A stretch of DNA of 64,000 nucleotides, taken from the NCBI GenBank assembly GCA_907163375.1, contig CAJQUW010007287.1:1-64000 (forward strand), in the 5' to 3' direction. The translations under genes and the position numbers were made by a program. The notes under the pieces are model-generated. The model had not been told where the DNA came from, made no database searches, and saw only the letters and a program-made list of their open reading frames with translations. Within the stretch, counting starts at the first letter, position 1, and every line of letters begins with the position of its first letter. Source of the DNA: Prostheceraeus crozeri. Taxonomy: Eukaryota; Platyhelminthes; Polycladida; Euryleptidae. Positions 22,320-32,941 of the stretch are shown piece by piece.

Positions 22320-24909
22320 GTGATGTCTTATGGGAAGAGGTGCCTCCAGGCTGCTCTTACGTTGAAAATATCAGCTAAGAAAAGAAGAACATCAACATGC
22401 ATGCAAGAAGCTGTCTCAACACGTACTACCTGGTGTGATCGTTATCCTGATGTGCATGTCTCTACTGCTACTGCCTTCGATCCTGATCCTGATGTGCACG
22501 TCTCTAGTACTGCTACTGCCTCCGATCCTGATCCTGATGTGCACGTCTCTAGTACTGCTACTGCCTCCGATCCTGATCCTGATGTGCACGTCTCTAGTAC
22601 TGCTACTGCCTCCGATCCTGATCCTGATGTGCACGTCTCTAGTACTGCTACTGCCTCCGATCCTGATCCTGATGTGCACGTCTCTAGTACTGCTACTGCC
22701 TCCGATCTTGATCCTGATGTGCACGTCTCTAGTACTGCTACTGCCTCCGATCCTGATCCTGATGTGCACGTCTCTAGTACTGCTACTGCCTCCGATCCTG
22801 ATCCTGATGTGCACGTCTCTAGTACTGCTACTGCCTCCGATCCTGATCCTGATGTGCACGTCTCTAGTACTGCTACTGCCTCCGATCCTGATCCTGATGT
22901 GCACGTCTCTAGTACTGCTACTGCCTCCGATCCTGATCCTGATGTGCACGTCTCTAGTACTGCTACTGCCTCCGATCCTGATCCTGATGTGCACGTCTCT
23001 AGTACTGCTACTGCCTCCGATCCTGATCCTGATGTGCACGTCTCTAGTACTGCTACTGCCTCCGATCCTGATCCTGATGTGCACGTCTCTACTGATAGTG
23101 TCTGCGATCGTGATGTATACGTTTCTCCTGTAGCTGATGTGAGTTTTGATTGTCCTGGTGCCATGACCTTTGATAGTGTTCATGTAGAACCTCCATGTAG
23201 TGATCCTGGCATTTCATCTGCTCATGGTAATAAACGCAAAATGTCGACTCTATCTAGACTGCATGGAAATGAATACCTAGGATATTCGCATGATAGTGTG
23301 TCAGGAGTTGCTCGTCAAGATACTATCAGATCATCACGACGTCTTGGAGTTCGATGTAATCATAGCCACACTGATAGTCCAAGTGGGTCTAGATCATGGT
23401 TGTGCAGTAGTGCATCAGATGAAAAGAGGTCTGAGCTGTTCAACGAATTTTGGAGTCTTCGCACTTGGGAGGAAAAGAGGATTTTCATCATGTCATATAT
23501 TGAGGCTAGGGAATCTGTAAGAAGAAACAGATGCTGAAGAAACAAATTCAGCAATGAAGGAAAACGGTTTTGAATACCATCTGAAATCAGAAGATGGAAG
23601 TCGCGTCAAAGTTTGTAGAGGCATGTTCCTTAGTACATTTGCAATTGGCGAGAAGCACCTCAGAGGTTGGAGGAAAGTCATCCACCCAGGAAGTCCAGAG
23701 CAGAAATCACGGAATGATGCTCGAGCAGGAAAGATTTCTAAGGCAGAGGAATTTATTGATAGTCTTCCTGCTGTGCCAAGCCACTACTGTAGGGCATCCA
23801 CGTCGAGAAAATATGTTGATGCATCTTTCAAGTCGTGCGCAAACCTTCACTGTGCCTACATTAGATGGTGTGATGACAACAATTCCTCGCCAATCACGCG
23901 ACAATGCTTCTCCAAGCTTGCAAAGAAAAAGAATGTCTTCATTCACTGCCCTCGAAAGGACCAGTGCGATAGCTGCTTGTCACACGCGGCCGGAAATTTG
24001 TCTTGTGAAGCATATTCTCTCCACATAGAAAAAAAAGATGAAGCCAGGGAAGCAAAGAACCAGATAAAATCTGATGCCATGTTTTCCAATGGGAAAAAGC
24101 TGGCGATTACCATGGACCTACAAAGTGTGTTGAATGTCCACGTATTCAAGCTTCGGCCTTGTACTTCAAGCAGAAACTACAAATTCACAATTTCACATTT
24201 TATGACATGGTGACTAGAGATGCCGATTTGTACGTCTGGCAAGAAGCGGAAGGACAGGTAACTGCCAATGAATTCGTTAGCTGCATTTATGATTACATTA
24301 AAGGGCGAATTCAGGCATGTCAGGTCACTGAAGAAGTTTGTTTGATCAGTGATGGATGTACTTACCAAAACAGAAATAAGGTGCTCTCGAGTATGTTATC
24401 TGATTTGAGCAAAGAGATGAAGATAGTGATTATTCAACTAATTCTTGAGCGTGGACATACCATGATGGAGGTCGATTCTGTCCATGCAACGATTGAAAGA
24501 AATCTGATTGATCCTCTTTATTCCCCATCTGATTTCTACACCTCAATGACAAATACCAGGAGAGAAATCCATATCGCTTACACATATGCGATCACGATTT
24601 CTTCAGAGATTTTGACAATCGTCCTTCAAACTTTAAGTCAATCCTACCGGTGACCCCACCGTGCAAGACATACGCGGTATGCTCTACAAGTGCGACGGAT
24701 CCGTCATGTTTAAGTTGAGGCAAACAGAGGATTGGAAACTGCTACCTAGAAGACGAGGCGGGCCCAGTAATGAACTGTCAACCACTCCCCGACTCTATCA
24801 TGAGAGCTGGGGTATTTCCAAGTTGAAGTGGGAGGACCTTCAAAAAATGAAGAGTATCATGCCCATGGACTACCACTCTTTCTATGATTCTTTGAAAGGG
24901 AGGCTTTAA
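22320..24909 (+). pseudogene. DDE transposase of the Sola-like element, frameshifted
   Basis: Frame 22320-23537 encodes an amino end dominated by 15-residue repeats (D-P-D-P-D-V-H-V-S-S-T-A-T-A-S), then a segment ending F-N-E-F-W-S-L-R-T-W-E-E-K-R. The next frame (from about 23523) continues with V-C-R-G-M-F-L-S-T-F, a Cys-rich part (C-D-S-C) and I-T-M-D-L-Q. After another shift near 24131 comes A-L-Y-F-K, Y-V-W-Q-E, L-I-S-D-G-C-T-Y-Q-N-R-N and G-H-T-M-M-E-V-D-S-V-H-A-T-I-E-R, giving D, D and E candidates. Two more shifts near 24575 and 24645 precede the C-terminus G-D-P-T-V-Q-D-I-R-G-M to 24909. About four frameshifts separate otherwise well-kept sequence, so loss of function is recent. Confidence 0.75.
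22445..23095 (+). repeat. 45-bp coding minisatellite, about 14 units
   Basis: Units start gatcctgatcctgatgtgca and repeat at exactly 45 bp from 22479 to 23064, preceded by one diverged unit. They are almost identical (one has gatcttgatcct), which indicates recent expansion. The period is a multiple of three, so the repeat stays in frame, and it is also open in two other plus frames and on the minus strand. Confidence 0.97.
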
Positions 24910-25850
24910 CGAATGTTTGTAAGGTATGACTCGTAGGCCTTGTGTGTGTTTGATTGTAGTGTCTGATGGTGCTTGCAGTGATGTTTCTGCTTCCTGATTC
25001 AAGTTTGATTTTGTTGAGAGCATTTATGATCCATTTTGAAACCATGCGGCCTTGGTGGGACTGGTAGGCCTACAACTTAGTTCAATGATAACCCTGCTGT
25101 GATTCACAGTTTGATTGTGTTCATTCTGCTATCATCATTGATGCTATTTTTTTAAAAAAAACTTTTTTACAAACATATGTTCTCAATGAATCTTAGCGGG
25201 CATGCTTCTCTACAAAACCTATAAGTTATATAATATAACTGTGTATGATGTAGCAAAGGGACGGACTGCAATGTCAAAATTAGGACATGGTTAGAATTAG
25301 ACTTTTGCCTCATTCTATGGCAGCTGTCATATCCTATTGCATAGGCCTACAGGCACTCATCATTATACAGTGGAATAAGCTTAGTTTAATCCGTATTTAC
25401 TTGCCATGCAAGTTAGTGCACAATATGCAACAGATCACGCAAGGCTATTCTCTAGGCTACATGTAGGCCTACATACAATTGTGCCCATGTAGGACAATGT
25501 ACATGTATGCAGCCTACATGTTTTCCATCCATCAGGATTTTACATGTAGGCCTATGATTGGAGGAACGAGTCAATTGTTTATGCTTTTAATTGATGAAGT
25601 ATTTGGTACTTTGATAAGCTTTTTAGAGCATGAACTTGTAGGAAAACAAACTTCAAAAATTCTAAGCAGGGTCTACAATGCTCATGTAGGCCTAGACCTA
25701 CGATTGTAGGCTTAGGCCTGCTACAACTAACTGATATCAAGTGCAAACAGCATTTTTTGAGTTTGTCTAACCGAGAGCATTCAGAAAATATATGATATTT
25801 AGACATTTCATTAAATATCCTTGAAGAAACACCAAATCGAGTGCACTTGC
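24910..25850. other. 3' noncoding part of the Sola-like element
   Basis: Noncoding, rich in taggcctac and acatgtag words. No gene recognised. Confidence 0.5.
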
Positions 25851-26096
25851 AAAAGGCCCTATGTGCACATGGAGAGGATGCAAAAGGCCCTATGTGCAGA
25901 TGGGTCCTCCAAAACCTGCCAGGACCATAATTGCAGAAACTATCCTTTGACAGGTTTAAAAGTCGTGCTAAGAGAAGAAACTTGGCTATTTCACTTTTTC
26001 TTGTTATTGCGTTTTGTTTCAAAGAGATCGAATAAACGTCCTCCTGAAAAGTTGACTTTTTGCACATAGGGCCTTTTACCGATTCGCCGACGATAT

Positions 26097-26695
26097 TATA
26101 GTGTGCAAAGTAGACATTTTTGACATAAAATACCATTTCCAGAGGAATAGTTCTGGTAATATTTTCACACGTTCTTTTTAGCAGTGTGAAACGGCCTTAA
26201 AAACATTGCCTGTATGCGTTCTCTACACATGTTATTAGTGTTCATAAGAAACAATGTAGAATCTTAGTTACGACGATCATCATTGTATTCTAGATCGATT
26301 TTGTCTGTCTTGGATTGATGCCTGTTTAAATTGGAGTTGGAATTTAAGTTGGATTCAGCTTGTTTAAAGCGATCTTTATCAACAATTACACACTGCTCTT
26401 GACTATCTGACTTCAGAACCTGTAGATCTTATTGACTACACGAGATGTTGGTCATTTCTTTTCCCTTGTATTCCTTTTATATTCTACTTAATTTCCTTAA
26501 AATCGCGAATAGGAAGTGGTTCAATTTAATACAGCAGTTCAAGAAATTAGCTAAGTCTTTATACCGACTCATAAGATCAATATAGCTCAACTTTCATATA
26601 AATGAATTGCATGAAATTCATAGCGTATTATTTTGTCATTACTTTTTTGAAGTTGCAATCTCTGAAATGCATGCATCAATTTTTTCTGATTTCAG
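26097..26695. other. No gene recognised
   Basis: AT-rich sequence between the Sola-like element and the first BEN-gene exon; it ends in the acceptor tttttctgatttcag. An upstream promoter or 5' exon was not identified. Confidence 0.4.
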
Positions 26696-26872
26696 ATGCT
26701 ATACGTTGTATATTTTGAAGATGAGGCCCAGATCATTGCCTGTAATCCCGAGCTTTATTCACCCGACGAGAAGGAGTTCAATCAGCCGAGCTCAATACTG
26801 AAACTTGAAGGGAAGGTTGTAGGAACTTGTTACTACAATAACAAGGCGTATCACGGTGCTGTCCTGCTTCAG
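26696..26872 (+). CDS. BEN-type gene, exon 1 (amino module)
   Basis: 59 codons between an acceptor (ctgatttcag) and donor (cttcag|gtacaa), starting with ATG right at the splice site. It reads M-L-Y-V-V-Y-F-E-D-E, then S-I-L-K-L-E-G-K-V-V-G and Y-Y-N-N-K-A-Y-H-G-A-V-L. This resembles the short beta-rich module found at the amino end of several BEN-domain proteins, where an acidic strand is followed by a G-K-x-Y-x-A-x-V motif. Phase 0 at both sides. Confidence 0.6.
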
Positions 26873-27050
26873 GTACAATAGAATGTCTTCTTCAGTATCC
26901 GACATGTGCATGCTAAGGAACTAAATTTCTTTCATAATTCAAGTTTAATTTATTAGTTGCCAGTGAAAAGAGTGATAAATTCAAACATGGAAGCTATTGC
27001 AGTTTTGTGGATATTAGGACAATGAAAGTCATTTATTTTAATGTGAGCAA

Positions 27051-27492
27051 CAGTGTTGCGATTCTTGGCGTAGGGTAAAAAAAGACGCGCAAGGTCGAAA
27101 AACACCAGCACATGTATTTCCTTACAAATAAGTCAAAATGGCAACTATGATCGCTAATATTTGATGAAACGAATTTTTAAGTGGTACCTTAAGTGGTAGA
27201 TGCATACGAGCAGTGGGCCTATAGGCTATCCATTGAGTGAGATGTTAATGAACCCAAATGATCTTTGATAGGCTATACATGTGGCTTATCTAGAAACTGC
27301 ATGAAATTTGAAATTTTGATATCTTGATTTTAATATTTTAGAACCAAAGTTTTCTATTATCAAAAATTAAAAATAGAAGTCGAAAACTTAAAAAAACGCG
27401 CAAAATGGATAAAAATGGAAAAAAACACGCTTACACGCGCAAATTGTCAAAAAAACGCGCGCGCGTGTAAACACGTGCGAATCGCAACACTG
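27051..27492. mobile_element. hAT-type MITE, 442 bp
   Basis: Ends CAGTGTTGCGATTC and its exact inverse form a 14-bp terminal repeat of hAT character. The interior is rich in acgcgc words. The 8-bp flanks (gtgagcaa and gtaggtag) do not match, so the target duplication has decayed or the ends are from different copies. Its right arm is repeated at 28244-28324. Lies in intron 1. Confidence 0.6.
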
Positions 27493-27712
27493 GTAGGTAG
27501 TTCATCTCTTGAGAATACATTGAGAAGCAATTTCTTGGAATAGGGATGAGCTTTCTTCATTAAGTTTAAGATTTCCATATTACTGAGGTTGCTCATCTCT
27601 GAAAGTTGGCCAAGACGTCTCTCAATCTAGTAATTTCAATGCTGCTGTCATATATTGCGTAAAGTAAACCGGTTACAGGAACTTTCAAAGGATCCGCAAA
27701 TGTGAGTTCTAA

Positions 27713-28120
27713 TCAAAGGTTACCAGCTTTTGTAACATCCACATTTTCCCCAGTAATATCACAATCTGCCTTGAGGTTGTATAATAGATATAAGTAGCCA
27801 TTCTTATACATATCCATCGTAATACCATTTGAATCGTCAGTGTTGAACATGTCTAGTGCCATGAAAGTAGAGCAATATTCGCGAACAAAATTGTTTTCCT
27901 TAAAATTCGGTTGATAGGCCTTACAAGCAACTGAATTGCCATCTGCGAATAGACCTAGTTTCGTGATACCAAAATGTTGAAAATGAAACGGATTCTTCTG
28001 AAAGTTACCACAGAATGATTCATTTTCTACAAACGCGATGTACATCGCCTTTGGTATGGCAATTGGAAGGAGGTTGGGATAATCAAAAGATGAGGTAGTC
28101 GCCGGAATCGTAAAAGTGGC
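27713..28120 (-). pseudogene. Capsid-type protein fragment (Polinton/adintovirus-like fossil)
   Basis: The minus-strand frame contains K-N-P-F-H-F-Q-H-F-G-I, a pattern I recall from the F54H12.2-like proteins linked to Polintons and adintoviruses. Only part of such a protein is present. It is a broken fossil lying in intron 1 of the BEN-type gene, flanked by MITE arms. No terminal repeats of the parent element are visible. Confidence 0.55.
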
Positions 28121-28243
28121 TAGTGCACTATGATTGATTGGTTATGTAGCATTGTGGTTCTTCAGTCCTACAGCATGTTGATTGGTGACTGTGGGATTCA
28201 TTTTTACTCGCCTTACATTGAGGACAGCTTCAGTTGTGTATGG

Positions 28244-28324
28244 AAAATGGAAAAAAATACGCTTACACGCGCAAATTGTCAAAAAAACGCGTGAGCGTGT
28301 AAACACGCGCGAATCTCAACACTG
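28244..28324. repeat. Repeated right arm of the hAT-type MITE
   Basis: Matches 27412-27492 with a few changes, including the end caacactg. Either a solo arm or the right end of a second, larger element. Confidence 0.7.
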
Positions 28325-28429
28325 GTAAGCAATGCATACTACATTGTTGTTACCTGAAATCAGAATCTAATCAAAATTCTTCTGAAAAGGTTGTGCCACT
28401 GTACGTAATATCAAAGAAAAGTAAAAAAA

Positions 28430-29571
28430 TACAGTAGAATTCGCATATATCGGCTTCGGCTATATCGGCGGTTCGTCTATATCGGCGGTTTCTTTTTGTC
28501 CCGGCAGAATTTCCTATCTTTTCCATATAATCGAGTTCGCTTATATCGGCTTCGGCTATATCGGCGCATTTTCGCTGTCCCTGACAGAAAAAAATTCGTT
28601 TATAACGGCAGATTTCCTGGAAATCCTCAAGCGATGTGTTTTGCCTAGAAGAGTCACTAGAATGACAGCGTATGTGGACACGGATGGCTGCAGATTCTGT
28701 TAGGACTATCCGATTCTAACTATTCTAGTGGCATGTGAAAATTTAGATCTTCTACAATTCATCTCGATCATGTTTGGGGGTTTGATCAAAATTGTAGAAT
28801 CTAGCAGCGGAGGAAAGATAGCAGGCTTGCCAGTGTCTCACTGATAATTCTCACATAATTAGTCTCTCATTCGACGTGATGATTGCATCGTTAACGCCTT
28901 CACCTACGATGCTATTGTCAGACCTGACTTAGTGACTGTTGCGTCATCAAAGGAGCACAAGCTACCGTCGAAAACATTGTTGAGTTCGATTCATGTCCTC
29001 TCTCTAGACAGAAAGCGGCTCGCCACCCCATCCATCTCTATGGTTTCGCCTGCACGTGACTCTTAGCACCGTCTTGATTGACTTAGATTGGCTGGTTTCG
29101 CCTGCACGTGACTCTTAGTAGCGTCTTGATTTATGCATACTCTTCTTTGTTTTGTGCTTCATATAGCAGATAAGCATGTAGGCATGAAGAAGCTTCAATC
29201 TTCTTGATTCAAAAAGCATACTCAGTTTTTGACAAACATAGTGATATCCGGTTTGCGATACTTACGTTGCAAGCATCAGTTCAGAAAGGCACAATTTTTA
29301 GATATCTATTGATTACATAGACACAACTACATGTACATGTACTGTACATATTGGACAATAAGTCAATATGTATATGTATTTAAGTATAGCAACGCAATAA
29401 TTCATGAGTCAATACACGTATATACATTGCATGATGCATGGCATGATCTCGGAGCTCGTGTAGATTTCACAAAACTTCAAAATTCAGGGAGTTCGCATAT
29501 ATCGGCGGTTCGCGTATATCGGCGGTTTTCGTCTGTCCCTTGAGGCGCCGATATATGGGAATTCTACTGTA
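28430..29571. mobile_element. Pogo/Tigger-like nonautonomous element
   Basis: Ends CAGTAGAATTCGCATATATC (28432) and the inverse of a copy with one difference (to 29569), flanked by TA on both sides, fit a pogo-type element of 1138 bp. Both ends carry extra direct copies of atatcggcggttcg (28450-28500 and 29495-29530). The interior has a 50-bp direct duplication (tggtttcgcctgcacgtgac at about 29041 and 29092) and no transposase. Lies in intron 1. Confidence 0.85.
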
Positions 29572-29932
29572 TACGTTTCTGCTGACGTTTCGGGTTCAGA
29601 CCCGATATCGAGGCAATGCTACATTGTATATTAATAATTAATATTGTGTGTAATGTAATGCATGTGTAACATAACGTGTTTTGCCTCCAAAAAATGGTCT
29701 GGACCCGAGGCATCGGCAGAAACCTCGATAAGTTTCTAATTTGATATTACCTTCGGTAGTATGAATTTTTCGGGAGATATTTTAGATTTACTTCTGATTT
29801 AAGCTCTTTCCCCCGCGCACTGCCATAATTTACATTATTGTTGTGAGCATTCTACATGCCAGGCTCGTAACCGTTGTCGAAGTGCAAATAATTATTTCAT
29901 TTCTAATTAATTCAAATGTAACTTCTCTACAG

Positions 29933-30076
29933 GTTGCCGATGACACTAATGTGGATGCAACATTAGCATTTCTACGCCGTGTCATCATGGAGAAAACCAC
30001 CGATCCCGAGGCACTGCGAGAATTGGTGATGTTCAACGCGCTGGGCGTTGAGCGCCAACATTTTATGCCCTTAAAA
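29933..30076 (+). CDS. BEN-type gene, exon 2
   Basis: 48 codons in phase 0 between acttctctacag and the donor aaa|gtaaat. Reads V-A-D-D-T-N-V-D-A-T-L-A-F-L-R-R and E-A-L-R-E-L-V-M-F-N-A-L-G; helical, no known domain. It continues open past the donor, so the border rests on the splice signal. Confidence 0.45.
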
Positions 30077-30134
30077 GTAAATTTTTGCAAAGAATTATTG
30101 GCATTCCCCTCATCATTGATCTATTCCGCTTCAG

Positions 30135-30272
30135 ATGATTCAAACTGACAATGAGTCGAAATTTCGCTCGAAAAAGCCAGTAAAAAAGCCGAAGCCAGCA
30201 ACCTCCGACTCGTCCGACGATGACATCGTTCCCTTGCGGAGGCGAATCATGACAGATCTTCCCCCTTTACCC
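30135..30272 (+). CDS. BEN-type gene, exon 3 (basic/acidic linker)
   Basis: 46 codons in phase 0 after ctattccgcttcag and before ccc|gtaagt. A Lys-rich run (K-K-P-V-K-K-P-K-P) may be a nuclear localisation signal. It is followed by D-S-S-D-D-D-I-V-P-L-R-R-R, nearly the same motif as in the piggyBac transposase at about 2885-2925. Confidence 0.55.
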
Positions 30273-30353
30273 GTAAGTTTCACTTATTCCCTATGCTATG
30301 AAGGAGATCTTAAGGTGAAGGGCAAGGTAGCTCTACCTTTCTCTACCCACTTC

Positions 30354-31242
30354 ACAAATACCAGTGGCGGCTCGTGGGTATTTCCTATGAGGAGGCAAAA
30401 AATGAAAAATTAGAAATTAGATTTTAACTATGAAGCAAAAGCCAGAAGTAGTTTGACACGCTTCACAAATGGATATTTTAAAATCAATTAATTCCCAAAA
30501 TTAAAGGTATGTGCTCGCCAAAATAAGTCATACAATATAGGCCTAGTAAATTATACAGTAATGTAAAATAGGGCCTACTTTGAAAATGACAACACAGAAT
30601 GAGTTTAGCATGGCATAGTAATGCTTATTTATTTGTATAAAAAAATTCTATTCGTCTCTGCATCATAGATGCAAATTCATCGATAACTTGACACAGTAAG
30701 CCATGACACTTTTTCGTACCAATAAGCAGCATTGAAAGTACGCTTTTTTCCCGATTCCGAAGATAAGTTTGGTGTTTCTCTTCTTCTCCACTTGATGTCC
30801 AACTTTTCCTGAATAGATAAACGTGAAAACGGCTTTTCGAGAATGCTGTCCATATAGGAAACCTCCTCTGCTGTGCATTCGCAGCGGACGCCATATCGAA
30901 GCAGCAGTACCGAACGTCGAACGCGAATAATGGCTGAGGCATGCCTCCCTTTCACATTGTAAACAAGCAGCTGAATGAATCAGCCAATCACGTGTCATCA
31001 AAGTTCTCTACCGCGTATAACACTGTGAGGTGAGGCACGCCTCCCTGTGTTGTGATACAGCGAGTTTGATATCTGCGCTGCTCGGCTGAGGCGTGTTGCC
31101 GTGTGATCAATGTTACTATTTTAATGAATTAAACAAAATAGAGTAGAAAAATGTCAGGAACATAAAATATCTTGCCGCAGAAAATCATGGGGAGGCAATG
31201 CCTCCCTCGCCTCCTCTGACGAGCCGCCACTGACAAATACAT
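30354..31242 (-). mobile_element. hAT element, internally deleted, perfect 8-bp target duplication
   Basis: Element 30362-31234 (873 bp) begins CAGTGGCGGCTCGT and ends with its inverse. The 8-bp duplication acaaatac is exact on both sides (30354-30361, 31235-31242). On the minus strand it keeps the amino part of a hAT transposase, with F-S-R-L-S-I-Q-E-K-L-D-I and W-L-T, in 30677-30955. The rest of the gene is lost. It lies in intron 3. Confidence 0.93.
30677..30955 (-). pseudogene. hAT transposase, amino-terminal remnant
   Basis: Minus-strand frame with S-I-L-E-K-P-F-S-R-L-S-I-Q-E-K-L, G-K-K-R-T-F-N and K-V-S-W-L-T-V, the pattern found just before and in the zinc-finger region of ZMYM-type hAT transposases. 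The zinc finger, catalytic core and dimerisation domain are missing. Confidence 0.6.
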
Positions 31243-31766
31243 ATAACTACACCAAAGATAATTACATTTTAAATGCAATTTTCGTGCATGCTGTTAATAA
31301 ACTGTAATTGTAATAGAATATTTTGACATGCACATCAATTTTACAAGTGGACAGCTATGGTCAGAAGGCTCCAGAAAAAAATTAAAAGTTTTGCATGACG
31401 CAGGATTTAAAGATGAAGGTAACAGAAAAAATGGAATTGACTGAAATCATCTAATGATCAGTTTCCGCATGATGTATGGACGAGAAAATTAGTTGATTTT
31501 GTAAAACGATAGTGCTCAAAAAATCAGCCACGTTCAATTTATGAAAGAGGTAGCTCAGTTCGTATGAATTCAATGCCATGTAATACATGCATGAACATTG
31601 TAAATTGGCAGAGAGCTCATATTGTTTTCTTTGTTACCTTTGTACAGCTTGGGCGTTAGGTAGATACTGGAGATGGTGCCACAGCGCTCGCAACAAACAG
31701 CGACTAAATTGTCGAATCTTATGGTTTCCAAATGGCATGAAATGGAATAGCCTTTTAATTTTTCAG
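31243..31766. other. Intron sequence, no gene
   Basis: AT-rich remainder of intron 3 of the BEN-type gene; no feature recognised. Confidence 0.45.
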
Positions 31767-31835
31767 GTTCCCCAAAAATCAGCTTCTTCGGAAAGAACAC
31801 CCCGAATAAAGGACGTGGCACACATTCCATCAAGT
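31767..31835 (+). CDS. BEN-type gene, exon 4
   Basis: 23 codons in phase 0 between taatttttcag and agt|gtaagt. Reads V-P-Q-K-S, then T-P-R-I-K-D-V-A-H-I-P. Short linker exon. A diverged copy follows 279 bp downstream. Confidence 0.5.
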
Positions 31836-32045
31836 GTAAGTTGATCAATTTATCTTCAAATAATAGAAATATATCTTTATGTCATTTTAAGATTTATCTG
31901 ATAGAACCTACAGGATGTTTTGTTCGGAAGGAATTGGATAAGAAATAACAGGTGTTGGTGATTTCGAAGTAGCATGAAACCAGCGTGCAGCTCGTCAGTT
32001 TTCCACAACCAACGTTAGGATAACACATTGATTCCTTTTTTTCAG

Positions 32046-32119
32046 GTTTCACAGAAATCAGTTTCCATCACACCCCCAAAATCAGGGATGTAGCACCGAG
32101 CCTCCCAATAGAGTCACAT
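32046..32119 (+). pseudogene. Diverged copy of exon 4 (pseudo-exon)
   Basis: Flanked by ttttttcag and cat|gtaagt. It lines up with exon 4 (gttyc-ca-aaatcag at the start, a-gga-gt-gca in the middle) but is 74 nt, not 69. In phase 0 it hits tag after 15 codons. It is therefore a decayed exon duplicate, or an alternative exon that would trigger decay of the transcript. Confidence 0.45.
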
Positions 32120-32868
32120 GTAAGTGGGTGATTCTCACAAATTATACAAAATCGATGTCCCGAATTTATAAAAGCAGATCTAAGCGATAGATAATGGTAT
32201 TAATGCATCCGTAGCTTCATGAGACATCTATGAATGCATCCCTGCCACATCAAGGGTAAATTTTGTAATAAAATTGAATAGCACCCAAATGTAAATTAAT
32301 AATCCCTAAAATCATTGAAATAATCCTGTCCCAAAATTGACATCACATGTTTCAACGATTCTTTTTTCCATAATATGGTTTCCAGCTGTAAGGATATTGG
32401 TTTGTTATCTCAATTACATCTTATTTTAGACATCTATCTTGAGTTTAGGTGGAAAACAATATTCCATCCCAATGTTAGGACCCACCATATACCTTCCCAG
32501 GAATTTTGTGTAACTCGTTCGATGCATAGTTAGTGAAACGTTTGTCAATTTTTCTCTTTGCATTCTATGTTTAAGAACATTTATTGAGCACGAAATATTA
32601 TCATAGGCTAGGTGTGCATCAGAAGTACAGGAGTTATTCTTGTGGCATTTAATGATTTGTATGATATCGGATCCTAAACATAACCATCTTTTTTAAGTGA
32701 GCAGAGAAACGTAACTCGGTCGATGCACAATCTGTGGCAGAATTGGAGGTAAGAATAGTTTAACCACCTTGTGTTTAAGAAGCACCCTAAGTATGCATAA
32801 CAATCACATGATAATTTTCTCCGAAACCTCTTCAGCTTTTGAGGCAGACTCTAAAGATACCACAAAAT

Positions 32869-32941
32869 GTAACTCGGTCGATGCGTGACTCGTTCGATGC
32901 ACTTGCATCGAACGAGTTACAAGATGCATCGACCGAGTTAC
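32869..32941. repeat. Near-perfect palindrome of four TAACTCG-type motifs
   Basis: Two direct motif copies are followed by two inverted ones around a 2-base centre at 32902-32903, making a hairpin with arms of about 33 nt. It lies inside the 3.7-kb transposon. Confidence 0.9.

Larger units (their letters stand above)
21757..26096 (+). mobile_element. 4.3-kb DNA transposon, tentatively Sola-like
   Basis: Inverted ends CGTCGG(T/C)GAATCGGTAAA and onward match for at least 30 bp with one difference. The element would span 21761-26092, flanked by ATAT on both sides (21757-21760, 26093-26096), a 4-bp target duplication. The word AAAAGGCCCTATGTG occurs at 21776, 21906, 21946, 22090, 22130, 25851, 25882 and inverted at 26063, clustered near both ends like transposase-binding sites. 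A 184-bp block containing it is directly duplicated on the left (about 21785-21960 and 21970-22144). One transposase gene lies inside, on the plus strand. Superfamily is uncertain: the 4-bp duplication and the GHxxMExDSxH motif made me choose Sola. Confidence 0.75.

Noticed and set aside
22416-23183. Long minus-strand frames (240-255 codons) across the minisatellite
   Set aside because: They consist only of the 45-bp unit read backwards; the plus frame continues into unique transposase sequence, the minus frames do not.
25440-25740. Clustered taggcctac/acatgtag words as possible regulatory sites
   Set aside because: Such words are spread over the window and look like genome-wide simple composition rather than a local site.
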